DNA of 64,000 bases from Aestuariibaculum suncheonense. Its GTDB lineage: Bacteria > Bacteroidota > Bacteroidia > Flavobacteriales > Flavobacteriaceae. The stretch lies in contig NZ_JACVXC010000001.1 of NCBI RefSeq assembly GCF_014596935.1, positions 1,290,217 through 1,354,216 of the forward strand. The letters are read 5' to 3'. The translations under genes were made by a program, and so were the position numbers. Numbering within the stretch: position 1 is the first letter of the stretch; each line of letters starts with the position of its first letter. The notes beneath the pieces were generated by a model. That model saw only the letters and a program-made list of their open reading frames with translations, made no database searches and was not told the DNA's origin. This document shows positions 26,011 through 34,842 of this stretch, one piece after another.

Positions 26011-27078
26011 TTAGTCTAGTTTGTATCTCCATCCAAAAGGATCTTCAACTTTATTGGTTTGAATATCAGTAATGCGTTTTTTCAAGAAGCTTGCAAATGT
26101 TTCTTCTAATTCCGGTAATTCGAAATCTTCATCTTTATATCCAAAACCAGAAATAGGTGAAATAACAGCCGCAGTTCCGGCTCCAAACATTTCTTTTAAA
26201 GATCCGTTTTTAGCAGCTTCAACAACTTCATGAACCGAAAGTTTTCTTACTTCTACATCAATACCTTCAGCTTTCGCTAATTCAACAATACTTTTACGCG
26301 TAATACCATCTAAAATTCTGTCACTCGTAGGTGCAGTAATTAAAGTATCGTTAATACGAACAAAAATGTTCATAGCACCAGCTTCTTCAATGTATTCATG
26401 ACTTGTGTCGTCTGTCCAGATAACTTGCTGGTATCCTTTTTCAACCGCTAATTGTGTAGGGTAAAATTGTCCGGCATAGTTACCACCAGCTTTAGCAAAA
26501 CCAACACCACCATTAGCAGAACGCGAATAGGTTTGTTCGATTAATACTTTTACTTTTCCCGAGAAATAAGAACCAGAAGGCGCTGTACAGATTAAGAATT
26601 TATATTCGTTAGCCGGTGATGCGTGGAACCCATTCCCTGAAGCGAAAATAAACGGACGAATATATAAAGAACTACCATCTTGTTTAGGAATCCATTCTTT
26701 ATCAACTTCTAATAAAGCCTTTAAACCATCCATAAAATAGTTTTCGGGTAATTCAGGAATCGCTAAACGCTTAGCCGAAATATTTAAACGGTTAAAGTTG
26801 TCTAAAGGACGGAATAAATACACGTCTTCGTTAGCATCTTTATAAGCTTTCATGCCTTCAAAAACCGATTGTCCGTAGTGGAAAATTTTAGCTGAAGGAT
26901 CTAAAGAAATGGCTTGATAAGGAACTACCTTTGGAGCTTGCCATTTTCCGTCTTTAAAATTGCATTCAAGCATATGGTCTGAAAAAACACTTCCAAAAGC
27001 CAAGTTATCAAAATCTACATCATGTATTTTTGTAGTTTCTGATTTTATAATCTCTATGTCGTTGATTATTGAGTTCAT
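26011..27078 (-). CDS. ilvE: Branched-chain amino acid aminotransferase
   Basis: The 355-residue fold-type IV PLP enzyme transfers the amino group between Leu, Ile or Val and 2-oxoglutarate. The catalytic Lys is Lys196, in GFAKAGGNYAGQF. The cofactor-phosphate loops are EEAGAMNIFV and DGITRKSIVELA. The long N-terminal region and FHYGQSVFEGMKAY place it in the larger, eukaryote-like BCAT branch used by Bacteroidota. A TAAATTTG box lies just upstream. Confidence 0.95.
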   Translation of the reverse strand: MNSIINDIEIIKSETTKIHDVDFDNLAFGSVFSDHMLECNFKDGKWQAPKVVPYQAISLDPSAKIFHYGQSVFEGMKAYKDANEDVYLFRPLDNFNRLNISAKRLAIPELPENYFMDGLKALLEVDKEWIPKQDGSSLYIRPFIFASGNGFHASPANEYKFLICTAPSGSYFSGKVKVLIEQTYSRSANGGVGFAKAGGNYAGQFYPTQLAVEKGYQQVIWTDDTSHEYIEEAGAMNIFVRINDTLITAPTSDRILDGITRKSIVELAKAEGIDVEVRKLSVHEVVEAAKNGSLKEMFGAGTAAVISPISGFGYKDEDFELPELEETFASFLKKRITDIQTNKVEDPFGWRYKLD

Positions 27079-27099
27079 AAATAAGGTTTTTTTATGCTA

Positions 27100-27107
27100 C
27101 AAATTTA
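27100..27107 (-). promoter_or_regulatory. Promoter -7 box for ilvE
   Basis: TAAATTTG on the minus strand fits TAnnTTTG, 22 bp before the ilvE ATG. Confidence 0.5.
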
Positions 27108-27171
27108 AGTAAAAACGTTTTTAAAAAAGCAGTATATTTACAACTAATCAATAAAAATTGAATTTTAGCGT

Positions 27172-27636
27172 ATGAAAAATATATTATTTTCATGGATTTG
27201 CGTTTTTATGTTGTTTTCTTGCAAAGAAAAGGTGTCTTATGAATCGTTTGGAAAGGAAATTAGTTCAATAAATGCTAACAACATAAATGATATGGCAGAT
27301 GTCTACGCTAACATGCAGCTTGGAGAGCTTACAGATTATAAGTTAAAGGCTCAGGTTAAGGATGTTTGTAAAGCCAAAGGATGCTGGATGACGTTGCAAT
27401 TGGAGGATGGAAATGAGGTGATGGTTAAATTTAAAGATTACGCCTTTTTTGTGCCTAAAAATATAGAAGGAAAAGAAGTGATTGTTAAAGGCAAAGCTTT
27501 TGTGAATGAAGTTCCGGTTGAGGAATTACAGCACTATGCGCAGGATGCTGGAAAATCAGAAGAAGAAATAGCAGCCATAACTTCTCCTAAAAGAACCTTG
27601 TCCTTCGAAGCCGTAGGTGTTTTAATTAAACAATAA
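27172..27636 (+). CDS. DUF4920 lipoprotein
   Basis: The 154-residue product has a lipoprotein signal (ICVFMLFSC) and a small OB-like beta domain with VKDVCKAKGCWMTL and MVKFKDYAFFVPK, which are typical of DUF4920. The paired cysteines in the CKAKGC segment may bind a metal or form a disulfide. Function is unknown. It is followed after 2 bp by mnmD, so the two form an operon. Confidence 0.88.
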   Translation: MKNILFSWICVFMLFSCKEKVSYESFGKEISSINANNINDMADVYANMQLGELTDYKLKAQVKDVCKAKGCWMTLQLEDGNEVMVKFKDYAFFVPKNIEGKEVIVKGKAFVNEVPVEELQHYAQDAGKSEEEIAAITSPKRTLSFEAVGVLIKQ

Positions 27637-27638
27637 AT

Positions 27639-28319
27639 TTGAAAAGAGAAATTGTAATTACCGGAGACGGATCGTCCACCATACATTTACCACTATGGGA
27701 TGAGCAATACCATTCTAAACATGGTGCTATACAAGAGGCGTATCATGTGTTTATAAAACATGGGTTACGTCATTATTTAGAAGTTTACCCTAAGTCTGAA
27801 TCCGTTTCCATTTTAGAAATAGGTTTTGGTACTGGTTTAAATGCCTTTATAACGCTGATGGAAGCAGATAAATTAAAACCTTCAATTAATTATTGTGGTG
27901 TTGAAGGGTATCCCGTGGTGAAAGAAGAAATTATTCAGCTAAATTATCCAAAGCAATTAAATGTCGAAGCGCAAGAGAATCTTTTTTTGAATTTGCACGA
28001 GGTATCATGGGAAGAAAAGCATGTAATTACTCAGCAATTTTCATTAACAAAGCAAAATCGATTCTTTACTGAAATAAAAGATAAGGAAGTATACAATCTG
28101 ATTTATTTTGATGCTTTTGGTGCTCGTGTACAACCTGAATTGTGGACTGAGGATATCTTTAAGAAAATGTATGATGCGCTTCAGTATAATGGCGTTTTAG
28201 TAACCTATGCAGCAAAGGGTAGCGTACGTCGTGCTATGCAAGCCGTGGGATTTAGTGTGGAAAAACTTCCTGGCCCACCAGGAAAACGTGAAATGCTCAG
28301 GGCTACAAAAAAGTCCTGA
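27639..28319 (+). CDS. mnmD: tRNA 5-methylaminomethyl-2-thiouridine methyltransferase
   Basis: The 226-residue protein is the stand-alone methyltransferase half of MnmC. It uses SAM to finish mnm5s2U at the wobble position of tRNAs for Lys, Glu and Gln. Family marks are WDEQYHSKHGAIQEAYHVF, the SAM-binding EIGFGTGLNAF, and YFDAFGARVQPELWT. The start is TTG at 27639, which gives the MKRE opening common in the family and sits 2 bp after the upstream stop. The fused FAD domain of MnmC is absent, as usual for this group. Confidence 0.92.
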   Translation: MKREIVITGDGSSTIHLPLWDEQYHSKHGAIQEAYHVFIKHGLRHYLEVYPKSESVSILEIGFGTGLNAFITLMEADKLKPSINYCGVEGYPVVKEEIIQLNYPKQLNVEAQENLFLNLHEVSWEEKHVITQQFSLTKQNRFFTEIKDKEVYNLIYFDAFGARVQPELWTEDIFKKMYDALQYNGVLVTYAAKGSVRRAMQAVGFSVEKLPGPPGKREMLRATKKS

Positions 28320-28323
28320 GCAT
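28293..28323 (+). other. Hairpin across the mnmD stop codon
   Basis: ATGCTCAGG and CCTGAGCAT form a perfect 9-bp stem with a 13-nt loop. The TGA stop lies in the 3' arm. There is no U-run after it, so it is not a classical terminator; it may protect the 3' end or assist Rho-dependent termination. Confidence 0.4.
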
Positions 28324-28537
28324 TCGGCGAATACAAATACTAAGGGCAATGAAACATTCGGTGTAAGTTAAATGTAGAAGATTACTAAATCAGGATACAT
28401 TTAAAATTATTTTTTTGTACTTTTTTAAAAGAACATTCAATATGTTAAACCTAACATAAATCTATAGTTTGTAGTATTTTCATTTCGTAATTTTAAGCAA
28501 AGATATTATCGTTCGATTCGAGAAATTTTTTGAGATA

Positions 28538-28563
28538 GTTCGATTCTGGATATGATATCGAAC
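28538..28563. promoter_or_regulatory. Inverted repeat upstream of the SDR gene
   Basis: GTTCGAT and ATCGAAC form a 7-bp inverted repeat with a 12-nt spacer; GTTCGATTC occurs also at 28511, so one arm is repeated. It is 31 bp before the SDR start and could be an operator. Nothing else is seen in the 275-bp gap after mnmD. Confidence 0.3.
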
Positions 28564-28594
28564 CATGCCATTACGATAATCAAGGAAATAGAAT

Positions 28595-29500
28595 ATGAGG
28601 GTTTTAATTACCGGCGCGACAGGATTAATAGGAAGAGAGATTGTGAAAGGCTGCCTTAAAAAGGGTATTCAGGTAAATTATTTAACGACCAGTAAATCTA
28701 AAATTAAAACAGACGAAAGTTATCAGGGGTTTTACTGGAATCCGAAATCTGGGGACATCGACACCAATTGTTTTAACGGGGTCGATGCCATTATTCATTT
28801 AGCGGGTGCAACTATTTCAAAGCGCTGGACATCGTGTTATAAAAAGGAAATATTATCGAGTAGAAAAGACTCCACACGATTATTAGTCAACAGTCTAAAA
28901 GGAGAAATGCATACCATAAAGCAGGTGATTTCGGCTAGTGCGATTGGTATTTATCCAGATTCTCAAACTAATTATTACGATGAGAATTATAAAATTAAAG
29001 ATGACTCATTTTTAGGTAAAGTCACTTATATCTGGGAATCTGAAGTCGACGCATTTTCGAAGTTAGATATTTTGGTTTCCAAAATACGTATTGGTTTAGT
29101 GTTGTCAGAAAAAGGCGGAGCTCTAAAAGAAATGCTAAAGCCGATAAAACTAGGTTTAGGCGCAGCTTTTGGTAGTGGTAATCAATGGCAGTCCTGGATT
29201 CATATTAGTGATTTATCGGAGTTGTTTCTTTATGTGTTAAAACATCAGTTACCGGGCATTTACAATGCTGTAGCGCCAAATCCTGTGACGAATACTGAGT
29301 TGGTAAAATCGATAGCGCATACAGTTGATGCGCCGTTATTTATGCCTAATATTCCTAAACGTCTTATGAGTATTTTGTTAGGTGAAATGCATACCATTCT
29401 GTTCGACAGTCAACGGGTATGCTGTAAAAAAATAGAGGATAAAGGTTTTTATTTTAAACATCATCATTTACAACCCGCTTTAAACGATTTATTGGGGTAA
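28595..29500 (+). CDS. TIGR01777-type NAD-dependent epimerase/dehydratase-like protein
   Basis: The 301-residue atypical short-chain dehydrogenase begins with the Rossmann motif in VLITGATGLIGREI. The GVDAIIHLAGATISKRWT and SASAIGIYPDSQTNYYDENY segments match the YfcH/TIGR01777 family, whose substrate is unknown. The C-terminal part continues with GSGNQWQSWIHISDLSELF as in that family. Length is typical. It stands alone between mnmD and grpE. Confidence 0.9.
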   Translation: MRVLITGATGLIGREIVKGCLKKGIQVNYLTTSKSKIKTDESYQGFYWNPKSGDIDTNCFNGVDAIIHLAGATISKRWTSCYKKEILSSRKDSTRLLVNSLKGEMHTIKQVISASAIGIYPDSQTNYYDENYKIKDDSFLGKVTYIWESEVDAFSKLDILVSKIRIGLVLSEKGGALKEMLKPIKLGLGAAFGSGNQWQSWIHISDLSELFLYVLKHQLPGIYNAVAPNPVTNTELVKSIAHTVDAPLFMPNIPKRLMSILLGEMHTILFDSQRVCCKKIEDKGFYFKHHHLQPALNDLLG

Positions 29501-29556
29501 TCATTCGCTTTTCTGCAAATTCTTCAGTTTTATAAATTTCTTGTAAAATTATTTCG

Positions 29557-29570
29557 TGACATTATGACAT
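29557..29570 (+). promoter_or_regulatory. TGACAT direct repeat upstream of grpE
   Basis: TGACAT occurs twice with a 2-bp spacer, about 18 bp upstream of the TACTTTTG box of grpE. It could be a regulator site or an unusual -33 region for heat-shock control; no family is assigned. Confidence 0.3.
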
Positions 29571-29587
29571 TTTTACAATAATGGCAG

Positions 29588-29595
29588 TACTTTTG
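29588..29595 (+). promoter_or_regulatory. Promoter -7 box for grpE-dnaJ
   Basis: TACTTTTG fits TAnnTTTG, 41 bp upstream of the grpE ATG. Confidence 0.45.
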
Positions 29596-29636
29596 CCAAC
29601 TAGTTTTAGTATTTGTATAAAAATTTAGTTACCGCG

Positions 29637-30176
29637 ATGAGTAAAAAAGAACACGATATAGAAAAGGAGCAAGTAGAGGCTGTAGAAAACGAAACCGTTG
29701 AGGTTGAAGAGCAAGTAGAAGAAAAAACTGTTGAAGAGAAGCTTCAGGACGAGTTAAAACAAGAAAAAGATAAGTTTTTACGCTTATTTGCCGAGTTTGA
29801 AAACTACAAAAAAAGAACTTCTAAAGAGCGTATCGATTTGTTTAAAACAGCAAATCAAGACGTCATGGTGGCTTTGTTACCAGTATTAGACGATTTCGAC
29901 AGAGCGTATGTTGAAATTTCTAAAACCGAGGAAAAAGAATTATTGAAAGGCGTTGAGCTTATCAGTAACAAACTAAAAACAACACTTCAGCAAAAAGGAT
30001 TAGAGGTAATCGAAGCGGCACAGGGCGATGCATTTAATGCAGATGACCATGAAGCTATTACACAAATACCTGCACCTTCAGAAGATTTAAAAGGGAAAAT
30101 TATCGATGTTATCGAAAAAGGATATAAGCTTGGAGATAAGGTAATTCGTTTCCCTAAAGTAGTAATAGGACAATAA
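29637..30176 (+). CDS. grpE: Nucleotide exchange factor GrpE
   Basis: From ATG 29637 the product has 179 residues; an upstream in-frame ATG at 29613 lies closer to the promoter and adds non-conserved residues. GrpE releases ADP from DnaK. The N-terminal third is an acidic, Glu-rich coiled coil, followed by FLRLFAEFENYKKRTSKERI and the beta-wing domain with VIEKGYKLGDKVIRFPKVVI, which match the family. dnaJ follows after 9 bp. dnaK is not in the window. Confidence 0.95.
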   Translation: MSKKEHDIEKEQVEAVENETVEVEEQVEEKTVEEKLQDELKQEKDKFLRLFAEFENYKKRTSKERIDLFKTANQDVMVALLPVLDDFDRAYVEISKTEEKELLKGVELISNKLKTTLQQKGLEVIEAAQGDAFNADDHEAITQIPAPSEDLKGKIIDVIEKGYKLGDKVIRFPKVVIGQ

Positions 30177-30185
30177 AAAAGGAAC

Positions 30186-31301
30186 ATGGCTAAAAGAGAT
30201 TATTACGAAGTATTAGGTGTAAGCAAAGGCGCCAGTGCTGCCGAAATTAAAAAGGCGTACCGAAAGAAGGCGATTGAATTTCACCCTGATAAAAATCCGG
30301 ATAATAAAGAAGCAGAAGCAAAGTTTAAAGAAGCAGCAGAAGCTTACGAAATATTAAGCGATGCTGATAAAAAAGCACGTTATGACCAATTTGGTCATCA
30401 GGCATTTGAAAATGGCGGAGGCTTTGGCGGCGGAGGTATGAATATGGATGATATATTCAGCCAGTTCGGCGATATTTTCGGAGGCGGCTTTGGTGGTGGT
30501 TTCGGAGGTTTTGGCGGTGGCGGTGGACCACGCCGCACCAAGGGGAGCAACCTGCGTATCCGCGTTAAATTGACACTTGAAGAAGTTGCTAATGGCGTTG
30601 ATAAAAAAATAAAAGTAAAACGTAAAGTTCAAGCTCCTGGTACAACCTATAAAACCTGTACAACATGTAACGGTTCTGGTCAAGTAACGCGCATTGCGAA
30701 TACCATTCTAGGTAGAATGCAAACATCAGCACCTTGTAATGCCTGTGGAGGTTCTGGTCAAACCATTGATCAAAAACCAGCTGATGCCGATGCTCAAGGG
30801 TTAAAGGTGGCAGAGGAAACCGTTTCTATCAAAATTCCTGCAGGGGTTGTAGATGGTATGCAGCTTAAAGTTTCCGGCAAAGGGAATGAAGCACCAGGTA
30901 ATGGTATTCCGGGAGACATCATTGTAGTGATTGAAGAAGAACAACATGAAAAGCTACAACGCGAAGGTGATAACCTGCACTACGATTTGTATGTAAGTTT
31001 TCCTGATGCTGTTTTAGGAACTTCTAAGGAAATAGATACAGTAACCGGAAAAGTGCGTATTAAAATTGAACCAGGTGTACAATCGGGTAAAATTTTACGC
31101 TTACGCGGAAAAGGAATTCCAAGTATAAACGGTTACGGAAAAGGTGATTTACTGGTACATGTAAATGTATGGACACCTAAAACATTAAATAAACAACAAC
31201 GTGAATTTTTTGAATCGATGCAGGAAGACGAGCACTTCTCGCCAAAACCGGAAAGTTCAGATAAATCGTTTTTTGAAAAAGTAAAAGATATGTTTTCATA
31301 A
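30186..31301 (+). CDS. dnaJ: Chaperone DnaJ with a reduced zinc domain
   Basis: The 371-residue co-chaperone stimulates DnaK ATPase and delivers substrates. The J-domain covers residues 1-70 with HPD at 33-35. A Gly/Phe-rich linker spans about 77-115. The zinc region has only two CxxCxGxG motifs (158-165 and 184-191) instead of the usual four, so it can bind one zinc rather than two; this agrees with what I recall of other Flavobacteriaceae DnaJ. Two beta-sandwich client domains and a dimerisation tail follow. It is in one operon with grpE. Confidence 0.95.
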   Translation: MAKRDYYEVLGVSKGASAAEIKKAYRKKAIEFHPDKNPDNKEAEAKFKEAAEAYEILSDADKKARYDQFGHQAFENGGGFGGGGMNMDDIFSQFGDIFGGGFGGGFGGFGGGGGPRRTKGSNLRIRVKLTLEEVANGVDKKIKVKRKVQAPGTTYKTCTTCNGSGQVTRIANTILGRMQTSAPCNACGGSGQTIDQKPADADAQGLKVAEETVSIKIPAGVVDGMQLKVSGKGNEAPGNGIPGDIIVVIEEEQHEKLQREGDNLHYDLYVSFPDAVLGTSKEIDTVTGKVRIKIEPGVQSGKILRLRGKGIPSINGYGKGDLLVHVNVWTPKTLNKQQREFFESMQEDEHFSPKPESSDKSFFEKVKDMFS

Positions 31302-31367
31302 AAAGTGGTAAGTTTTAGTTTTATAAACTAACCTGCTGTTTTTTAAAAAGTTCTTAATTCATTTTAT

Positions 31368-31397
31368 TTGGAATTAAGAATAAAAAAACTATATTTG
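31368..31397 (+). promoter_or_regulatory. Complete promoter upstream of a candidate small RNA
   Basis: TTG at 31368-31370, a 19-bp spacer and TATATTTG at 31390-31397 match the Bacteroidota promoter exactly. Transcription would begin near 31403, at the first of two hairpins. Confidence 0.5.
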
Positions 31398-31401
31398 ATT
31401 C

Positions 31402-31489
31402 ATCACTAAAATTATTTTAGTGATAATTTTTCTTTTTCATAGCAATTTTTTCCCATCCTTAATCCTTTTTAAGGGTGGGTTTTGTTTTT
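31402..31489 (+). ncRNA. Candidate small RNA, or tandem terminators after dnaJ
   Basis: The segment has two hairpins. The first is ATCACTAAAA with TTTTAGTGAT around a 3-nt loop (31402-31424), followed by a T-rich stretch. The second is CCCATCCTTA with TAAGGGTGGG (31452-31479, one G-T pair), followed by TTTTGTTTTT and therefore a good intrinsic terminator. With the promoter at 31368-31397 this would make an RNA of about 85 nt. No ORF is present. The alternative is that both hairpins only end the dnaJ transcript. The rest of the 319-bp gap up to 31620 holds AT-rich sequence with the ABC gene leader and no clear site. Confidence 0.4.
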
Positions 31490-31620
31490 ACAAAAACAAC
31501 AAAAAGCTATTTATTTTATAATTAATAAATTAGGCTTTTGGTATTAAATTGTAGAAACCGTTTAGCGGTCTATTAACATTTAATATCTTTACCAAGCATT
31601 AGTCAATATAAATTACACCA

Positions 31621-32550
31621 ATGAGCAACTTATTAGAAGTTAATCAGGTTTCTAAACATTTTGGAGACTTCAGGGCGCTAAACAACGTGTCTATTTCTAT
31701 TCCAAAGGGCAGTATATTTGGACTTTTAGGTCCGAATGGTGCCGGAAAAACTACCTTAATACGTATTATCAATCAAATTACCATGCCAGATTCTGGTACG
31801 GTGCATATAGATGGTGTTTTACTTAATGAGAATCACGTTAAAGATATCGGGTATTTGCCTGAAGAGCGTGGCTTGTATAAATCGATGAAAGTGGGCGATC
31901 AGGCGTTATACCTAGCTCAATTAAAAGGTCTTAGTAAAGCTGAAGCCAAAGAGCGTTTAAAATACTGGTTCGATCGTTTGGAAATTGGTGACTGGTGGAA
32001 CAAAAAAATTCAGGAGCTTTCAAAAGGGATGGCACAGAAAATTCAGTTTGTGGTAACGGTGTTGCATCAACCAAAACTGTTAATTTTCGATGAGCCATTT
32101 TCAGGATTTGATCCTATTAATGCGAATTTAATTAAAGATGAAATTTTGCGTCTTCGTGAAGAAGGGGCAACAGTTATTTTTTCAACGCACCGTATGGAGT
32201 CTGTTGAGGAACTGTGCGACGACATCGCGTTAATCAATAAATCGAATAAACTACTGGACGGAAAGCTGATGGATATCAAACGTCAGTATAAAATAAACAC
32301 GTTTGAAGTGGGTATTAAAACTGTCGATAATCTTATGTTACAAAATGAATTATCCGATAAGTTTTCGGTATCTCCGGCGAATTTCAAGACCTTGGATAAT
32401 GAGTTAAAACTAAACATCAAGCTATCAAATGGCGAAAGCCCTAATGAGTTACTAAATTACTTAACATCTAAGGGCGAGGTGTCTCATTTTGTAGAATTAA
32501 TTCCGAGTGTTAACGATATTTTTATTCAAACTGTAAAGAATAATCAATAG
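31621..32550 (+). CDS. ABC transporter ATP-binding protein
   Basis: The 309-residue ATPase has Walker A GPNGAGKTT (about 38-46), a signature loop of the form LSKGM, Walker B LLIFDEPF and the H-loop FSTHR. The C-terminal 90 residues form the extra domain seen in exporters of the NatA/CcmA-like group. It pairs with the ABC-2 type permease that follows after 4 bp, so this is an exporter, with substrate unknown. Members of the NatAB-like group move ions, lipids or drugs. Confidence 0.93.
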   Translation: MSNLLEVNQVSKHFGDFRALNNVSISIPKGSIFGLLGPNGAGKTTLIRIINQITMPDSGTVHIDGVLLNENHVKDIGYLPEERGLYKSMKVGDQALYLAQLKGLSKAEAKERLKYWFDRLEIGDWWNKKIQELSKGMAQKIQFVVTVLHQPKLLIFDEPFSGFDPINANLIKDEILRLREEGATVIFSTHRMESVEELCDDIALINKSNKLLDGKLMDIKRQYKINTFEVGIKTVDNLMLQNELSDKFSVSPANFKTLDNELKLNIKLSNGESPNELLNYLTSKGEVSHFVELIPSVNDIFIQTVKNNQ

Positions 32551-32554
32551 AACA

Positions 32555-33862
32555 ATGAACCATTTACCACTTATCATAAAGCGAGAGTATTTAACAAAAG
32601 TTAGAAACAAATCGTTTATAGTCATGACGTTTTTAAGTCCGTTGGTTATGATTATTCTTGTTTCGGTTGTAGCCTACTTAACTCAGTTGAACAATGAAAA
32701 AGTTCGTACAATTTCGGTGTTGGATGAATCGGGACTGGTACAGGATGTTTTTAAAAGTGATGAGAAAACGACGTTTAATGTTTTAAACGATATGTCGCTT
32801 AATGAAGCCAAGGCTTTCGCCAAACAAACCGAAGCGTATGGCCTGCTTTATATTGGCGACTTTAAAGATGCCAGTGAGGCTTCAAAATACATTCAGTTTT
32901 ATTCAGAAGAATCACCATCTCTAACGCTTATTTCGGATTTGGAAGGTCAGTTAGAAAAAAAACTGACCAATCTAAAATTATTAGATAACGGCGTAGATGT
33001 CGATATGATTAATGCTTCAAAAATTAACATCAATATTGCTCAGGAAAGTTTTGAAGGCGAGAAAACATCTAAAACCGATAGCGTGGTAAAACTTATTTTT
33101 GGAGGTGCTGCCGGTTATTTATTATTCATGTTCATCATTATTTATGGTAACATGATTATGCGCAGCGTCATCGAAGAAAAGACCAGTAGAATTATCGAAG
33201 TGATTATTTCTTCGGTAAAACCGGTTCAATTGATGTTTGGTAAAATTGTAGGGACCTCGTTAGCGGGAATTACGCAGTTCATCATTTGGTTGATAATAGG
33301 GAGTATTTTGTTAACCGTTATTTCTGTAGTGTTCGGAATTAATGTCATGCAAACCCAGCAACAGGAAATCATGAATCAGGCTATGACCAATCCAGAGGTT
33401 AATGCTCAAGTTCAAAATTTTGTAGCGTCCTTTTATAATTTACCATTAACGAATTTAATTTTCGCATTCATCTTATTTTTTATAGGAGGCTATTTATTAT
33501 ACAGTTCATTATATGCGGCAATTGGTGCGGCGGTAGATAACGAAACCGATACGCAACAGTTTATGTTGCCAATTATTACACCATTAATGCTGGCAGTTTA
33601 TATAGGCTTATTTACAGTAATTGAAGATCCGCACGGAACGGTTTCAACCGTATTTTCATTTATCCCTTTAACCTCACCAGTAGTTATGTTAATGCGTATA
33701 CCTTTTGGGGTACCGCTTTGGCAACAACTGGTTTCTTTTGTACTTTTAATAGCGACTTTTATGTTTACGGTATGGTTTGCTGCTAAAATTTATAGAGTAG
33801 GTATTTTAATGTATGGCAAAAAACCGAGTTATAAAGAGCTCATCAAGTGGATTAAATATTAG
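32555..33862 (+). CDS. ABC-2 type transporter permease (NatB-like)
   Basis: The 435-residue membrane protein has one N-terminal helix (SPLVMIILVSVVAYL), a periplasmic domain of about 150 residues, and five or more C-terminal helices. EEKTSRIIEVIISSVKPVQLMFGKI is the conserved motif before the core helices of ABC-2 permeases. It starts 4 bp after the ATPase stop and is followed directly by the MscS gene, so translation is likely coupled. Confidence 0.92.
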   Translation: MNHLPLIIKREYLTKVRNKSFIVMTFLSPLVMIILVSVVAYLTQLNNEKVRTISVLDESGLVQDVFKSDEKTTFNVLNDMSLNEAKAFAKQTEAYGLLYIGDFKDASEASKYIQFYSEESPSLTLISDLEGQLEKKLTNLKLLDNGVDVDMINASKININIAQESFEGEKTSKTDSVVKLIFGGAAGYLLFMFIIIYGNMIMRSVIEEKTSRIIEVIISSVKPVQLMFGKIVGTSLAGITQFIIWLIIGSILLTVISVVFGINVMQTQQQEIMNQAMTNPEVNAQVQNFVASFYNLPLTNLIFAFILFFIGGYLLYSSLYAAIGAAVDNETDTQQFMLPIITPLMLAVYIGLFTVIEDPHGTVSTVFSFIPLTSPVVMLMRIPFGVPLWQQLVSFVLLIATFMFTVWFAAKIYRVGILMYGKKPSYKELIKWIKY

Positions 33863-33863
33863 T

Positions 33864-34817
33864 ATGATTCAGGAATTAGAAAAATTGGGAAAAATAGAAG
33901 ATGCAGTATCTAAAAGTTCATGGTGGCATAACGTCAAGGATTTTTTAAATCTGCATGTCGAAATATCTGAAAAAATTCATATTTCGGTATTAGATGTTAT
34001 CGCCGTTACAACGGCTATTTTTATTACCACTTTGGTATTACGAGTTCTTTTAAAACTTATCACCAAGAAGTTGCCAGATGAGGAAAAGGGGAAGTTTAAT
34101 GTGGTTTTCGGGTATTTCAGATGGCTTGTTTATCTAATCATTCTTTTAATTACTTTGAATGCCGTTGGGGTTAATGTTACTGCGGTCTTTGCAGCTTCGG
34201 CAGCTTTAATGATCGGTGTTGGTTTGGCGCTTCAAACCTTATTTCAAGATATTATTTCTGGAATTTTTATATTAGTAGACCAGACGGTTCATGTTGGAGA
34301 TATTATTGAATTAGAAGGTAAAGTGGGACGTGTAGAAGAAATTAAGCTACGAACCACTCGTGCTGTAACCATTGATAATAAAGTGCTAATCATTCCAAAC
34401 CACTTGTATTTAGAAAACAGTTTGTATAACTGGACCCAAAACGGGACCACTACACGAGAAAGTGTTGCCGTGGGGGTGGCTTACGGAAGTGATGTACAGT
34501 TAGTGAAAAAGCTTTTAATTCAAGCAGCGAATTCCCATCCCGATGTGATGGCAACTTCCGAAACCGTTGTACGATTTGATAATTTCGGAGATAGCTCGTT
34601 AGATTTTAGAGTTATTTTTACACTTGAGGATAGTTTTAACGCAAATATGCCAAAGAGTGATATCCGTTTTGAAATCGATCGCTTGTTTAGAGAACATAAT
34701 ATAAGTATTCCGTTCCCGCAACGCGATATTCATATTATTCAGACCCCAAATCAAAGTGTCAACCTGAATTTAAAACCCTCAGGGAATATTCCTGAATTAG
34801 GTGACCAAAATGCATAA
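33864..34817 (+). CDS. MscS-type mechanosensitive ion channel
   Basis: From ATG 33864, one base after the permease stop, the product has 317 residues; an earlier ATG at 33813 would overlap the permease by 50 bp. Three membrane helices are followed by the pore motif GVGLALQTLFQDIISGIFIL and the beta domain with GRVEEIKLRTTRAVTIDNK and VLIIPNHLYLENSLYNWT, all typical of MscS, which opens on hypo-osmotic stretch to release solutes. The C-terminal domain is shorter than in E. coli MscS. It lies in one operon with the ABC genes. Confidence 0.92.
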   Translation: MIQELEKLGKIEDAVSKSSWWHNVKDFLNLHVEISEKIHISVLDVIAVTTAIFITTLVLRVLLKLITKKLPDEEKGKFNVVFGYFRWLVYLIILLITLNAVGVNVTAVFAASAALMIGVGLALQTLFQDIISGIFILVDQTVHVGDIIELEGKVGRVEEIKLRTTRAVTIDNKVLIIPNHLYLENSLYNWTQNGTTTRESVAVGVAYGSDVQLVKKLLIQAANSHPDVMATSETVVRFDNFGDSSLDFRVIFTLEDSFNANMPKSDIRFEIDRLFREHNISIPFPQRDIHIIQTPNQSVNLNLKPSGNIPELGDQNA

Positions 34818-34842
34818 AACAGAATTTTAAAAGGAAAATATT

